A stretch of DNA of 20,896 bases from an uncultured Erysipelotrichaceae bacterium (lineage in GTDB: Bacteria > Bacillota_I > Bacilli_A > Erysipelotrichales > Erysipelotrichaceae): assembly GCA_902784015.1 (NCBI GenBank), contig CACZTC010000166.1:1-20896 (forward strand). The letters are read 5' to 3'. Each line of letters begins with the position of its first letter. Position 1 is the first letter of the stretch. The notes below the pieces were generated by a model, which made no database searches, was not told the DNA's origin, and saw nothing but the letters and a program-made list of their open reading frames with translations. This document shows positions 1 through 7,155 of the stretch, piece after piece. The position numbers were made by a program, and so were the translations under genes.

Positions 1-655
1 ATTCTTGGGATCCTATAAAGCCTTTAAGAATATAATCTCTCGATACCCCACTATTCAAAAGTGTTAACCATTGATTTACACCATTACTATCTCCCTCACG
101 ATTTAAAAATGTTCTATATGCAATCGCTAAAAACTCGCTATTGCTTAATTTTAAATTTTTAAATTCTTTGGAATGGAAAAAACCTAACGCCACTTCGGAA
201 GCGCTTTTTTCTTTTTTAACTAATAAATTAGTCCAATTCTTTATACCCTCTTTGTCACCTGCTCGATTTAAGCAAAGTGCATATAATCTTTCCACAAAGC
301 TGGTAACAGTATTTTTAGAAGCCCCAACTTTTTCGACTTCTTCTTCAATAACTACCTTTTCAATAATTACATCTGGCTCTAAGATTTCTTCAACTTCTTC
401 TTCAACTATTTCTTCTTCTAATACTTCTTCGAGCTCTTCATCTATTTCTTCAACTAATTCTTCGATCTCCTCAACTTGGCTTGATTCAGAATCATTCTCA
501 ATACTGTCCCCCTCAACAACAGCTTCTTCAATCTCTTCTTCTAATACAGTTTCAACACTAGATTCATCTTCGTCCGAAGCGAAAAGAGTCCAATTCGCAT
601 TCATTATTGTAGTTACCATAGTGATAGCCACAATAAAAGCTATTAGTCTTTTCAT
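1..655 (-). CDS. Secreted DUF4214-domain protein (3' end outside window)
   Basis: The reading frame is open from the ATG at 655 to the window edge, giving 218 residues and no stop, so the C-terminus is missing. Residues 1-27 look like a Sec signal peptide: MKRL, a hydrophobic core, then a likely cut after FAS. Residues 28-108 are a very acidic Glu-rich stretch, probably an extended linker. From about residue 118 two related units follow, FVERLYALCLNR..GIKNW and FLAIAYRTFLNRE..GVNQW, which match the DUF4214 repeat seen in surface or secreted proteins of Bacillota. The exact function of that domain is unknown; a role in surface adhesion or carbohydrate handling is often suggested, which I only infer here. 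The start is odd: AAGG lies one base before the ATG and a TATAAT lies five bases upstream of the ATG, so translation may be leaderless. The serine-rich frame on the opposite strand is only a shadow of the Glu-rich linker. Confidence 0.85.
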   Translation of the reverse strand, partial: MKRLIAFIVAITMVTTIMNANWTLFASDEDESSVETVLEEEIEEAVVEGDSIENDSESSQVEEIEELVEEIDEELEEVLEEEIVEEEVEEILEPDVIIEKVVIEEEVEKVGASKNTVTSFVERLYALCLNRAGDKEGIKNWTNLLVKKEKSASEVALGFFHSKEFKNLKLSNSEFLAIAYRTFLNREGDSNGVNQWLTLLNSGVSRDYILKGFIGSQE

Positions 656-665
656 ACCTTATTAT

Positions 666-697
666 AATATTACATTTTTCATAAAAATGTAAATATT
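666..697. repeat. AT-rich hairpin between lipoprotein and DUF4214 genes
   Basis: Arms AATATTACATTTTT (666-679) and AAAAATGTAAATATT (683-697) pair with one bulged base around a three-base loop. It starts two to three bases past the lipoprotein gene stop and ends near the DUF4214 gene -10-like box. It holds only one G-C pair and lacks a clean T-tract on the leftward strand, so it may be a weak terminator, an operator or chance AT-rich pairing. Confidence 0.35.
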
Positions 698-698
698 T

Positions 699-1805
699 TC
701 AATCTATTCCTATAGCTTCCCATACTTCTGCAGGAACTAAAGCTATATATGTATTACCTCTATTTATGATTAATTCATTACCATTTTCATCATAATATCT
801 TGTAATATCCATCTCATCATTTTTAGTCCAAGTTATCCTTTGAGCGTGCCCATTAGAAATATAATAGCCACCTCTTCCGCTATCAACTAATTGATAACCT
901 ACATGTCCCGCATTATCTGTACTGAACATGATAATATCTTGTAAGATAACATTTTTATATGATTGAACTTCATTATCTTCGCCATCAATACTAATAGCGC
1001 CATAATTATAATAATCATATGATTTAGTTTCCGCATTATAATGTAACTCGGTTAAATTATGTGGAAAAGCAGCACTTAAATAAATATTATTAGCTACCAT
1101 ATATTCATCGCTATCTAATACTTCTGCTTCACTAGAATATTCTAAAAATTGAAAATGAGTTTCGACATTAGGTTTATATTCATTATAATTACGTGAAAAA
1201 CCAAAGTTATTAATATTATTTAAAACATCCCCTTGAAGAATAAATTCAGTAAATTCAATAGCTTTACCATTTTGTACCCTCGAAAAAGTACCAGAGATAT
1301 GTTCTAAAGCATAGCCTTTTGAAAAACGTGGTAAAGATATAGCCGAAGCACCATCATGACATAAGATTGAATTCCATTCTGCTTGTAAATCAATATTAGT
1401 ATCTCTTGTACTACGAATGCTACCAAGCATCTCGATTGCCTCCCAATCCTTAACTAAAACCATTAATCGCGAAATTCGATTATTATGTGTACTATTAACC
1501 ATTTCATAGACAACATCAGCTTCAGCTAAGCCATAATGAGGATAAGCTAATATTTCATTATCTACCATTACCGCAATCGGCCTTTGATCTATTAAAGATA
1601 AAGAAATGGGTTCGCCTGTCAATTCACTAAAATACATTCCTTCTGGTGGTGCATTAGGATCGATAGCTTCACGCAATTCAACATTAGCGTTAATTATTTC
1701 CCCATTCACTTTATTAATAATAATGATTTCTTCTTCTTTTTCGGCTTCTTGAGCACACCCAAACAAAAGACATAAACACATCCAAGCTATTAATCTTTTT
1801 TTCAT
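699..1805 (-). CDS. YerB-like lipoprotein (DUF3048)
   Basis: A 368-residue predicted lipoprotein. Residues 1-17 form a short lipoprotein signal ending in LLFGC, with Cys17 the likely lipidated residue, so the mature protein would sit on the outer face of the membrane. After an acidic linker, residues of about 54-200 carry the DUF3048 pattern: RPIAVMVDN, then AYPHYGLAEADVVYE, then GSIRSTRDTNIDL and a CHDGAS segment. The second half (about 230-365) matches the C-terminal part of the YerB family in length and layout. The biochemical role of this family is not established; peptidoglycan or envelope functions are inferred from its location. The start is supported by AGGAGGG about six bases before the ATG. 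It lies 54 bases downstream of nusG, with a terminator-like hairpin in that gap, so it may depend on read-through from the nusG cluster. Confidence 0.85.
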   Translation of the reverse strand: MKKRLIAWMCLCLLFGCAQEAEKEEEIIIINKVNGEIINANVELREAIDPNAPPEGMYFSELTGEPISLSLIDQRPIAVMVDNEILAYPHYGLAEADVVYEMVNSTHNNRISRLMVLVKDWEAIEMLGSIRSTRDTNIDLQAEWNSILCHDGASAISLPRFSKGYALEHISGTFSRVQNGKAIEFTEFILQGDVLNNINNFGFSRNYNEYKPNVETHFQFLEYSSEAEVLDSDEYMVANNIYLSAAFPHNLTELHYNAETKSYDYYNYGAISIDGEDNEVQSYKNVILQDIIMFSTDNAGHVGYQLVDSGRGGYYISNGHAQRITWTKNDEMDITRYYDENGNELIINRGNTYIALVPAEVWEAIGID

Positions 1806-1824
1806 GTTTTGCCCTCCTCTTTAT

Positions 1825-1852
1825 AAAAATGGATAATCTTACAATTATCCAT
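1825..1852 (-). terminator. Rho-independent terminator or attenuator after nusG
   Basis: On the leftward strand ATGGATAAT and ATTATCCAT (1829-1852) make a 9-bp stem with a six-base loop, followed at once by five T. It sits eight bases past the nusG stop. The next gene's ribosome binding site follows within about 10 bases, leaving no obvious room for a separate promoter, so partial termination between nusG and the lipoprotein gene is likely. Confidence 0.7.
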
Positions 1853-1859
1853 ATCTTTT

Positions 1860-2513
1860 TTATTCTTCAACCTTTTGTAAGTCTTTATAATCTACTTCCG
1901 TTGGCGTTTCTCTACCAACGAAGAAAATTAAGACATTAGCTGATTGCGTTTGGTTATTCATTGAGAAGACAGTTCCTTCTGTGCCAGAGAATGGCCCAGA
2001 TAAAATACGAACTTTATCACCAACTTCAAATCCAGCATCAATAGTTTTACCGCCTTGACCCATACGTCTTAGAATTGAATTCATTTCTCCTGGCGATACT
2101 GGGAAAGGTTTCGCACCGCCACCACTAGAACCGATGAATCCTGTAACACCTGGAGTATTACGTACTACATACCATGCATCATCAGTCATAATCATTTCTA
2201 CGAAAACATAACCAGGGAACATATTCTTCTTAACGATTTTTTTCTTATCGTCATATAATTCTTCTTCTGCCACTAAGACACGGAAAAGTTGTTCCTGAAT
2301 GCCCATGGTATCAATTCTTTTTTCAAGGTTATCTTTAACTCTATTCTCATGACCTGAATAAGTATTTACAACATACCATCTTTTTTCATTCTCTTCATTG
2401 CCCACAGCAGACATATCAAAGAATTCACCAGTTGATTCTTCCTCAGCCACTTCTTCTACTAAATTATCTTCCTTAGCTTCTACTGTTTCTAATACTTCAT
2501 TATTTTCACTCAT
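1860..2513 (-). CDS. nusG: Transcription elongation/termination factor NusG
   Basis: NusG binds RNA polymerase and supports processivity, pausing and coupling to Rho or the ribosome. The NGN domain runs from about residue 45 (KRWYVVNTYSGHENRV) through MFPGYVFVEM and TPGVTGFIG. The KOW domain follows (VGDKVRILSGPFSGTEGTV). I start at the ATG at 2513 (217 residues), because a GGAG lies six bases upstream. The longer frame begins with TTG at 2525, which would itself overlap that ribosome binding site and the end of secE. The first 43 or so residues are an acidic extension (many Glu) before the NGN domain, longer than in many NusG proteins. It lies one base after secE, as expected for a cotranscribed rpmG-secE-nusG cluster. 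The ribosomal genes rplK and rplA, often next in line, are absent here. Confidence 0.97.
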   Translation of the reverse strand: MSENNEVLETVEAKEDNLVEEVAEEESTGEFFDMSAVGNEENEKRWYVVNTYSGHENRVKDNLEKRIDTMGIQEQLFRVLVAEEELYDDKKKIVKKNMFPGYVFVEMIMTDDAWYVVRNTPGVTGFIGSSGGGAKPFPVSPGEMNSILRRMGQGGKTIDAGFEVGDKVRILSGPFSGTEGTVFSMNNQTQSANVLIFFVGRETPTEVDYKDLQKVEE

Positions 2514-2514
2514 A

Positions 2515-2754
2515 TTAAACTCCAATTCCTATAAATCTTAATACAAATGTCACAATGAACTCACATAAAACGAAGAATAGCGCAAAGAAGCCAACGAAGA
2601 TTAATACTTCTGCAGTATTTTGTAGGATACCTGCGGTATTTCCTTCGCTTTTCCATTTTGGCCATCTAACACGCTTAGCTTCCTTAGCGATTCCATCGAA
2701 GGAAAACCAATGGTCTTTTGTTGGTGTTGTTGTTTTTTTCTTTTCTTCACTCAT
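2515..2754 (-). CDS. secE: Preprotein translocase subunit SecE
   Basis: SecE clamps and stabilises the SecY channel in the membrane. The 79-residue protein has a charged N-terminus, the amphipathic segment IAKEAKRVRWPKWKS with the family's conserved K-x-V-x-W-P pattern, and one C-terminal membrane segment (roughly residues 48-73, EVLIFVGFFALFFVLCEFIV). This single-span form is typical of Gram-positive SecE. The ATG at 2754 has an AGGGGG site about nine bases upstream. It sits 12 bases after rpmG and one base before nusG. Confidence 0.96.
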   Translation of the reverse strand: MSEEKKKTTTPTKDHWFSFDGIAKEAKRVRWPKWKSEGNTAGILQNTAEVLIFVGFFALFFVLCEFIVTFVLRFIGIGV

Positions 2755-2766
2755 AATGGGAACCCC

Positions 2767-2919
2767 CTATTTTGTTTCTTTATGGAGTGTTGCTTTACCA
2801 CAACTAGGACAATACTTTTTAAGTTGTAATCTTTCTGATTTATTTTTGGATCTATGTGTTGTGTAATTTCTTGACAAGCAAATCTCACAAGCCATAATTA
2901 CTTTATTTTGCTTAGCCAT
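2767..2919 (-). CDS. rpmG: 50S ribosomal protein L33
   Basis: A 50-residue protein beginning MAKQNKVIMACEICLSRNY and ending with CPSCGKATLHKETK. Cys11, Cys14, Cys37 and Cys40 make two CxxC pairs, so this is the zinc-binding form of L33, often one of two or more paralogues in Bacillota (the other being zinc-free and used under zinc limitation). AAGGAG lies about eight bases before the ATG. It is the first gene of the leftward rpmG-secE-nusG cluster and is preceded by a good promoter. Confidence 0.96.
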   Translation of the reverse strand: MAKQNKVIMACEICLSRNYTTHRSKNKSERLQLKKYCPSCGKATLHKETK

Positions 2920-2947
2920 GATAAAAACTCCTTAAATGCTTAATTAC

Positions 2948-2975
2948 ATTATCACACACCATTGTTATCCGTCAA
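2948..2975 (-). promoter_or_regulatory. Promoter of rpmG-secE-nusG
   Basis: Reading leftward, TTGACG (2975-2970), a 16-base spacer and GATAAT (2953-2948) preceded by TG at the extended -10 position. It would start transcription about 20 bases before the rpmG ribosome binding site. Its -35 box abuts the -35 box of the opposing promoter. Confidence 0.65.
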
Positions 2976-3005
2976 TTGTCACATAATGGTAATATTGTTT
3001 ATAAT
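2976..3005 (+). promoter_or_regulatory. Promoter of the zinc-ribbon gene at 3021
   Basis: TTGTCA (2976-2981), an 18-base spacer and TATAAT (3000-3005). The ATG is only 15 bases past the -10 box, so transcription would begin at or just inside the AAGGG ribosome binding site (3010-3014), giving an unusually short leader. Confidence 0.6.
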
Positions 3006-3020
3006 AGATAAGGGTTATTT

Positions 3021-3920
3021 ATGGCAAGAAAAGTTTGTGACTTTTGTCTTAAAGAAAGCAGTGGTATATTAAGCGGCTTTGAAAAGCTAGCTGATGGCCA
3101 TTATATATGTAGAGACTGTAAAAGTATTATTAATAGTTATGGACTATCATTGAAACATGATCTTTTTCAGACGCTTGTTACAGCACAAGCAAATATGAAA
3201 GATATGATTATGGATACTTATTTAGATAAGAATCCAGTTGATGAAACAGTCGCTAAGTTTTTTCCTATGCCTGCGATATTGATGCATGGTGGTGAAAAAT
3301 GTATTAATGCTTTCCCTGCTTCTATTACTGTAAACAAAAAAGATATTCCAAGCGAGAATGCAGTATCCGCAATTGTGGATGTTTCTAAATATACAATTAA
3401 TAATATTGTTGATGCTAGTGATTTAAGTGATAGCGAAACTGTTGAAGGTACATTATATTTAACTGATGCTGCTTTATATTTCTTATCACCTAAATTTGTG
3501 AACTGTCATCGCATTGGTTACATAAATCGCAACACTAATGATAAAAATAGAATTATTGTTTCTACTCCTACTAAAACTTTTACATATAAAGTAGCTAATA
3601 CTGAATTATTCTTTTTAAGAGAACGTTTCTATCATAAAGTGGTTGCAGCTAAACATAATAAGCGTCAACATCTAATCTATATGACTAATGATAATAAAAT
3701 TACTATTACTCCTGGTGTCTATGATATATCTAAAAATTTAAAACCAGGCTGTTATAAAGTTAAAGCGATTAAAGATGCTGGTCTACATATTAAAGATCCG
3801 TTAGGTAGAGTTCATGATTATTATGAAAATGAAGAAACAATTTACTTGGATGATGGCGGCAAATTAGAATGCACTGGTGAATATCAACTTCAATGGATTG
3901 GTGAAACTAAAAAGAATTAA
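3021..3920 (+). CDS. Zinc-ribbon protein of unknown function (DUF4428-like N-terminus)
   Basis: A 299-residue soluble protein. Cys6, Cys9, Cys30 and Cys33 form a treble-clef or zinc-ribbon-like N-terminus (VCDFCLKE..YICRDCKS) resembling the DUF4428 zinc finger. The middle part (about 150-210) includes VEGTLYLTDAALYFLSPKF followed by a basic strand-rich segment, which recalls GRAM/bacterial-PH-like folds that bind membranes or partners; that match is tentative. Residues of about 225-295 (ITPGVYDISKNLKPGCYKVKA) resemble a small beta domain found at the end of Bacillota surface-stress or envelope proteins. There is no signal peptide or membrane segment, so it should be cytoplasmic. It is transcribed alone, divergently from rpmG, and ends in a bidirectional terminator. 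I do not recognise a specific function. Confidence 0.75.
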   Translation: MARKVCDFCLKESSGILSGFEKLADGHYICRDCKSIINSYGLSLKHDLFQTLVTAQANMKDMIMDTYLDKNPVDETVAKFFPMPAILMHGGEKCINAFPASITVNKKDIPSENAVSAIVDVSKYTINNIVDASDLSDSETVEGTLYLTDAALYFLSPKFVNCHRIGYINRNTNDKNRIIVSTPTKTFTYKVANTELFFLRERFYHKVVAAKHNKRQHLIYMTNDNKITITPGVYDISKNLKPGCYKVKAIKDAGLHIKDPLGRVHDYYENEETIYLDDGGKLECTGEYQLQWIGETKKN

Positions 3921-3921
3921 T

Positions 3922-3953
3922 AAAAGTTATGTATAAATAATACATAACTTTTT
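3922..3953. terminator. Bidirectional terminator between convergent genes
   Basis: AAAAGTTATGTAT (3922-3934) pairs with ATACATAACTTTT (3940-3952), a 13-bp stem with a five-base loop. The A-run on one side and T-run on the other serve both the rightward zinc-ribbon gene (stop at 3920) and the leftward GYF_2 operon (stop at 3972). Confidence 0.75.
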
Positions 3954-3971
3954 ACTATCCCTTTTTAATAT

Positions 3972-4157
3972 TTATGATCTTGGTAAATATACAGAATAAA
4001 TAGAATCGCTCACTTTAATCCATTCATCTAAATCAGTCATCCATATCATATCATTCTCTTCGATGATATCATTCTTTATCAGCTTAACTAATTCTTCATC
4101 GGAAAATGGCCCATTCTTTTTTTGGTCTGCTTTCATATAAAACCACACTTTATTCAT
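3972..4157 (-). CDS. Small GYF_2 (DUF4339) domain protein
   Basis: The ATG at 4157 gives a 61-residue protein that is almost entirely one GYF_2 domain: VWFYMKADQKKNGPFSDEEL, then a stretch with DMIWMTDLDEWIKVSD, matching the W-x-Y...G-P-F...W....W pattern of DUF4339. These domains are thought to bind proline-rich or other short peptides. AAGGAGGG lies about six bases upstream, and an upstream extension to 4223 has no ribosome binding site. The gene overlaps the end of the preceding XRE/RCC1 gene by eight bases, which suggests translational coupling and a shared job. Because it lacks a membrane segment, it would act in the cytoplasm, the same side as the helix-turn-helix of its neighbour. Confidence 0.8.
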   Translation of the reverse strand: MNKVWFYMKADQKKNGPFSDEELVKLIKNDIIEENDMIWMTDLDEWIKVSDSIYSVYLPRS

Positions 4158-6354
4158 TACCACCCTCCTTATTGTCATCTTCAGGATTATCTGTTGGCTG
4201 CGCAGATGCTTTCGATTTAACACTTACATCAATTGTACGATTAGTATAAATATCGATTGTATTATCTGGGAAAGCCAATTCATAACCAACAGGTAAATTT
4301 GCATCAGCTAATAATTCCGCAAATGTATATGTCTTCGCTGTTACCGTCAATCTATTAGTTGCAGTATTATCGCTTAATGAAACTTGTGTAGCGATATCAA
4401 CATAATTTAATTCGACATCAAAGCGAGGTACTTCATAAATTAATCTAGCTTCAGTCGTTTCACTTTCAGAATATTTTTCATCATTTGAACAAGCTTTAAT
4501 CTTGATAACATGTTCACTACCGCCCGCGAAATTAGAAACATTCGTATATTCATATACTAATGATTCTGTTCTTATTTCCTCGCCATCATCAACTGATAAT
4601 AGATAGTAATCTGCATGTTCAACTGGATCCCATACAATATTCCATGAAGAAGGACCTGTTAGAGCTTGAACATTAATTGGCGAGTTCAATTGAATTGTCT
4701 TAGGAACATATGTAAAGGTTACCGTTGCCGGTTCACTTTTTTCATATTTATCACTATCAGATGCATAAGCAACAATAGTTACTGTATATACTTGATCTTT
4801 CACAAAATCAGAACTTGGAATACTAACGCTAGTTCCTGCTGAGCGTGGTATGCTTCGAGATAAACTAGGTGAGAAACTTATCTCATATGAATTAGCATGC
4901 TTAACCGCATCCCATTTAACTTGGACATTAGATGTTGTTTGATCGAAAGTAATATTCTGTACTGTATCTAGTTTTTTGGCGGTTTCTGAGCTTGGAGTAG
5001 GCGTTGCACTATTACCATATTGTCCATGTCCATTCTCCCCAAAGCCATGAATATTACCTGATCTATCAAGCGCCACAAAAGTATCTTCATCGCTTGCGAT
5101 AAATGAGATATTATTCATATTATTTGCAGCTTTTACTTTATCTTCGTCGCTTGATGCGACTAATACTTTGCCTTCTCTATTAACGCCAGCCACAAAATCA
5201 CTGCCAATAGTAACTAATTCAATATTAGATAGACCAGTTGTATCAATAGTTGTTAAATCAGATAGATTATAAGCTACGACTGAACCATCCATTTTCACAA
5301 TCGCTATACCTTTATTACCGATATCTATAGTCTTAACATCTTTAGTACCATCTAAACCAGATAATACTGAACCGACAATACGTAATCTATTATCATTAGT
5401 AATAGCTGCAGTAATTTCATTACCCGCAAATACTTCTTTTATATCGCTCCATGATTCAACATCACACGCGAAAGAACTACCCGTACAATTAATCTTGCCA
5501 TCTTTATCTAGGGCAACGATATGATTTCTTCCTGCCGCAACACTAATAATATTTTTCCAAGATTGGCCAACTGTAAAATTATTATTAGATATGATTGAGC
5601 CATCTTTCATTAAGCCTATTAAATTATCATCAAAAATATCTACTTGAACAAAGCTTTTCCCATTAACTACACTTTCATATGGGAAATCTCCCCAAGTCTG
5701 TACTTTTCCATTCTCTCTTATAAAGACGGTATAATTGCTGGCTTCCGCTAAGCGATTACTATGACTTACATTAATATCATTTCCGTTATTACCTATTTTA
5801 GAAAATAATAATACTCCAAATAAGGCTAGAGCTAATAGAGCTGTTGCAAGAATTATAAATAAAGATATTTTCTTTTTATTATTAGATTCTTCATTTCTAT
5901 ATTCTTCATCTCTATCTTCAATAACTTCTTGAACTTCCGTAACACGACTGCCTATTTCCTCTTGTTCAGATAATTGTGCAGTACTTTCTTCCATTGATAC
6001 ATTAGCGTGAAGATTACCTGTTGAAGAAGGTAATACTCCTTCTACTGGCATTATCTTGACTGATTCTTCCATATTATTAATAGGTTCTTTATTAATAAAA
6101 GGGATAGAAACAGATGCACCAATTTCTTCTAGATTAGCTAATTTAACTTCTAAATTATTATTGATTAGAGACTCTAAAGAGACATGGAAAATATCAGCTA
6201 AAGCTTTTATTTGGAATACTCTAGGTAATGATTTACCATTTTCCCAATTTAAATAATCTGCTACCTGTACGCCTACAGCCTTAGCTAAATCACCTTGTGA
6301 ATAGCCGAAATGTTTTCTCAAGACGGTTAATTTTTCTGGTAATCTATTTCTCAT
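4150..6354 (-). CDS. Membrane-anchored XRE-type HTH protein with external RCC1-like and FN3-like domains
   Basis: I start at the second of two adjacent ATGs (6354, 734 residues), five bases after GGAG; the longest frame would use a TTG at 6393 with no site. Residues of about 4-60 are an XRE/Cro-type helix-turn-helix (LRKHFGYSQGDLAKAVGV..YLNWENGKSLPRV). An acidic linker follows, then one membrane segment (about 163-186, ISLFIILATALLALALFGVLLF) preceded by KKK, so the N-terminus is inside. Residues of about 205-450 hold repeated strands such as VSVAAGRNHIVALDKDGKI and GNIHGFGENGHGQYGNS, typical of RCC1-like propeller blades. Two fibronectin-III-like units follow (about 465-550 and 557-640; VKWDAVKHANSYEISF and NIVWDPVEHADYYLLS), then a beta-rich tail and a Glu/Asp/Asn-rich end. 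It would carry a cytoplasmic DNA- or protein-binding head and a large outer sensory or adhesive part, perhaps like RodZ in layout. Function is unknown. Confidence 0.85.
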   Translation of the reverse strand: MRNRLPEKLTVLRKHFGYSQGDLAKAVGVQVADYLNWENGKSLPRVFQIKALADIFHVSLESLINNNLEVKLANLEEIGASVSIPFINKEPINNMEESVKIMPVEGVLPSSTGNLHANVSMEESTAQLSEQEEIGSRVTEVQEVIEDRDEEYRNEESNNKKKISLFIILATALLALALFGVLLFSKIGNNGNDINVSHSNRLAEASNYTVFIRENGKVQTWGDFPYESVVNGKSFVQVDIFDDNLIGLMKDGSIISNNNFTVGQSWKNIISVAAGRNHIVALDKDGKINCTGSSFACDVESWSDIKEVFAGNEITAAITNDNRLRIVGSVLSGLDGTKDVKTIDIGNKGIAIVKMDGSVVAYNLSDLTTIDTTGLSNIELVTIGSDFVAGVNREGKVLVASSDEDKVKAANNMNNISFIASDEDTFVALDRSGNIHGFGENGHGQYGNSATPTPSSETAKKLDTVQNITFDQTTSNVQVKWDAVKHANSYEISFSPSLSRSIPRSAGTSVSIPSSDFVKDQVYTVTIVAYASDSDKYEKSEPATVTFTYVPKTIQLNSPINVQALTGPSSWNIVWDPVEHADYYLLSVDDGEEIRTESLVYEYTNVSNFAGGSEHVIKIKACSNDEKYSESETTEARLIYEVPRFDVELNYVDIATQVSLSDNTATNRLTVTAKTYTFAELLADANLPVGYELAFPDNTIDIYTNRTIDVSVKSKASAQPTDNPEDDNKEGGNE

Positions 6355-6408
6355 CATATCTCCTATCGATATATATTCTATAAGGATAAACAAGCCTTTT
6401 CAACTTAT

Positions 6409-7155
6409 CTATGGCTTCTTATATATAACTTCTACTCTTATTTGATCAACAATATCATCCTTCATCACTAATTTTATTTCATATTCTTCATATAAATCTT
6501 CTTCATTTTCAATGATAATTTCATAGACATTATCCTTCTTTAATTTAGACACATCATAAGATAAATCTTCTTCTTTAATTAATCTTTCAATTTCTTCTTT
6601 TTTTGTGCCTATCTTTAATCCTTTAGGTAATTCAGCATCAAATTCGCTCCAACTAAAGATAGATAAACCTGTCACAAAGCTTTCGGATATACTTACTTCT
6701 TCATTAATTGGTGAAGCAACAGAGACAACTTTTATTACCTTATCTTTTTTATTTAAAGCGACCACTTTAGTTTTATCAGCAGGAATAGTATAAACAAGTT
6801 CATTACTATTATTACCCGCAATATCTACTGTCCATCCATTTTTCACAAATTGATATATCGAACAAGGTAAATGATAATAAGTACCATCAATTAAAATACT
6901 ATGATCCTTTAATGTATTTTCTAATTTACCACTATTAGCTTCTTCATATATTAAAGTAGATGGTTCTTCCCATTTAATTGTATATATATCATTATTAGCT
7001 GGTTTCTTTTCGTTTTTAAAAATATTAGCTAATGGATTTCTAAAAATAATACCTATAACTAGGGCAACAATTAGAATAATAATCCAAAAAGGAAAGCTTC
7101 CTTTCCTTCTCGCTAATTCTTCATTAATTTCAGCTACTTCCTTTTTCTTGTCCAT
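6409..7155 (-). CDS. Single-pass membrane protein of unknown function
   Basis: A 248-residue protein with a charged N-terminus (about 20 residues), one membrane segment (about 22-39, FPFWIIILIVALVIGIIF) and an outer domain of about 200 residues rich in Lys, Glu and beta-strand-like segments. A type II topology (N-terminus inside) is suggested by the RRK before the membrane segment. No signal cut site, lipobox or catalytic motif is visible, and I do not recognise the family. AAGGA precedes the ATG by about five bases. It overlaps the glycosyltransferase gene by 26 bases and lies 54 bases before the XRE/RCC1 gene, so it probably belongs to that operon. The pattern LPKGLKIGTKKEEIERLI is reminiscent of small repeats in SmpA/OmlA-like or BamE-like folds, but this is only a hint. 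Confidence 0.75.
   Translation of the reverse strand: MDKKKEVAEINEELARRKGSFPFWIIILIVALVIGIIFRNPLANIFKNEKKPANNDIYTIKWEEPSTLIYEEANSGKLENTLKDHSILIDGTYYHLPCSIYQFVKNGWTVDIAGNNSNELVYTIPADKTKVVALNKKDKVIKVVSVASPINEEVSISESFVTGLSIFSWSEFDAELPKGLKIGTKKEEIERLIKEEDLSYDVSKLKKDNVYEIIIENEEDLYEEYEIKLVMKDDIVDQIRVEVIYKKP

Noticed and set aside
141..692. Open frame of 183 residues, rich in Ser, on the rightward strand
   Set aside because: It is the complement of the Glu-rich linker of the leftward secreted DUF4214 gene and has no ribosome binding site; runs of Ser here mirror GAA/GAG codons.
2555..2866. Rightward 103-residue open frame opposite secE and rpmG
   Set aside because: It is antisense to two well-recognised conserved genes and has no supporting start or motif.
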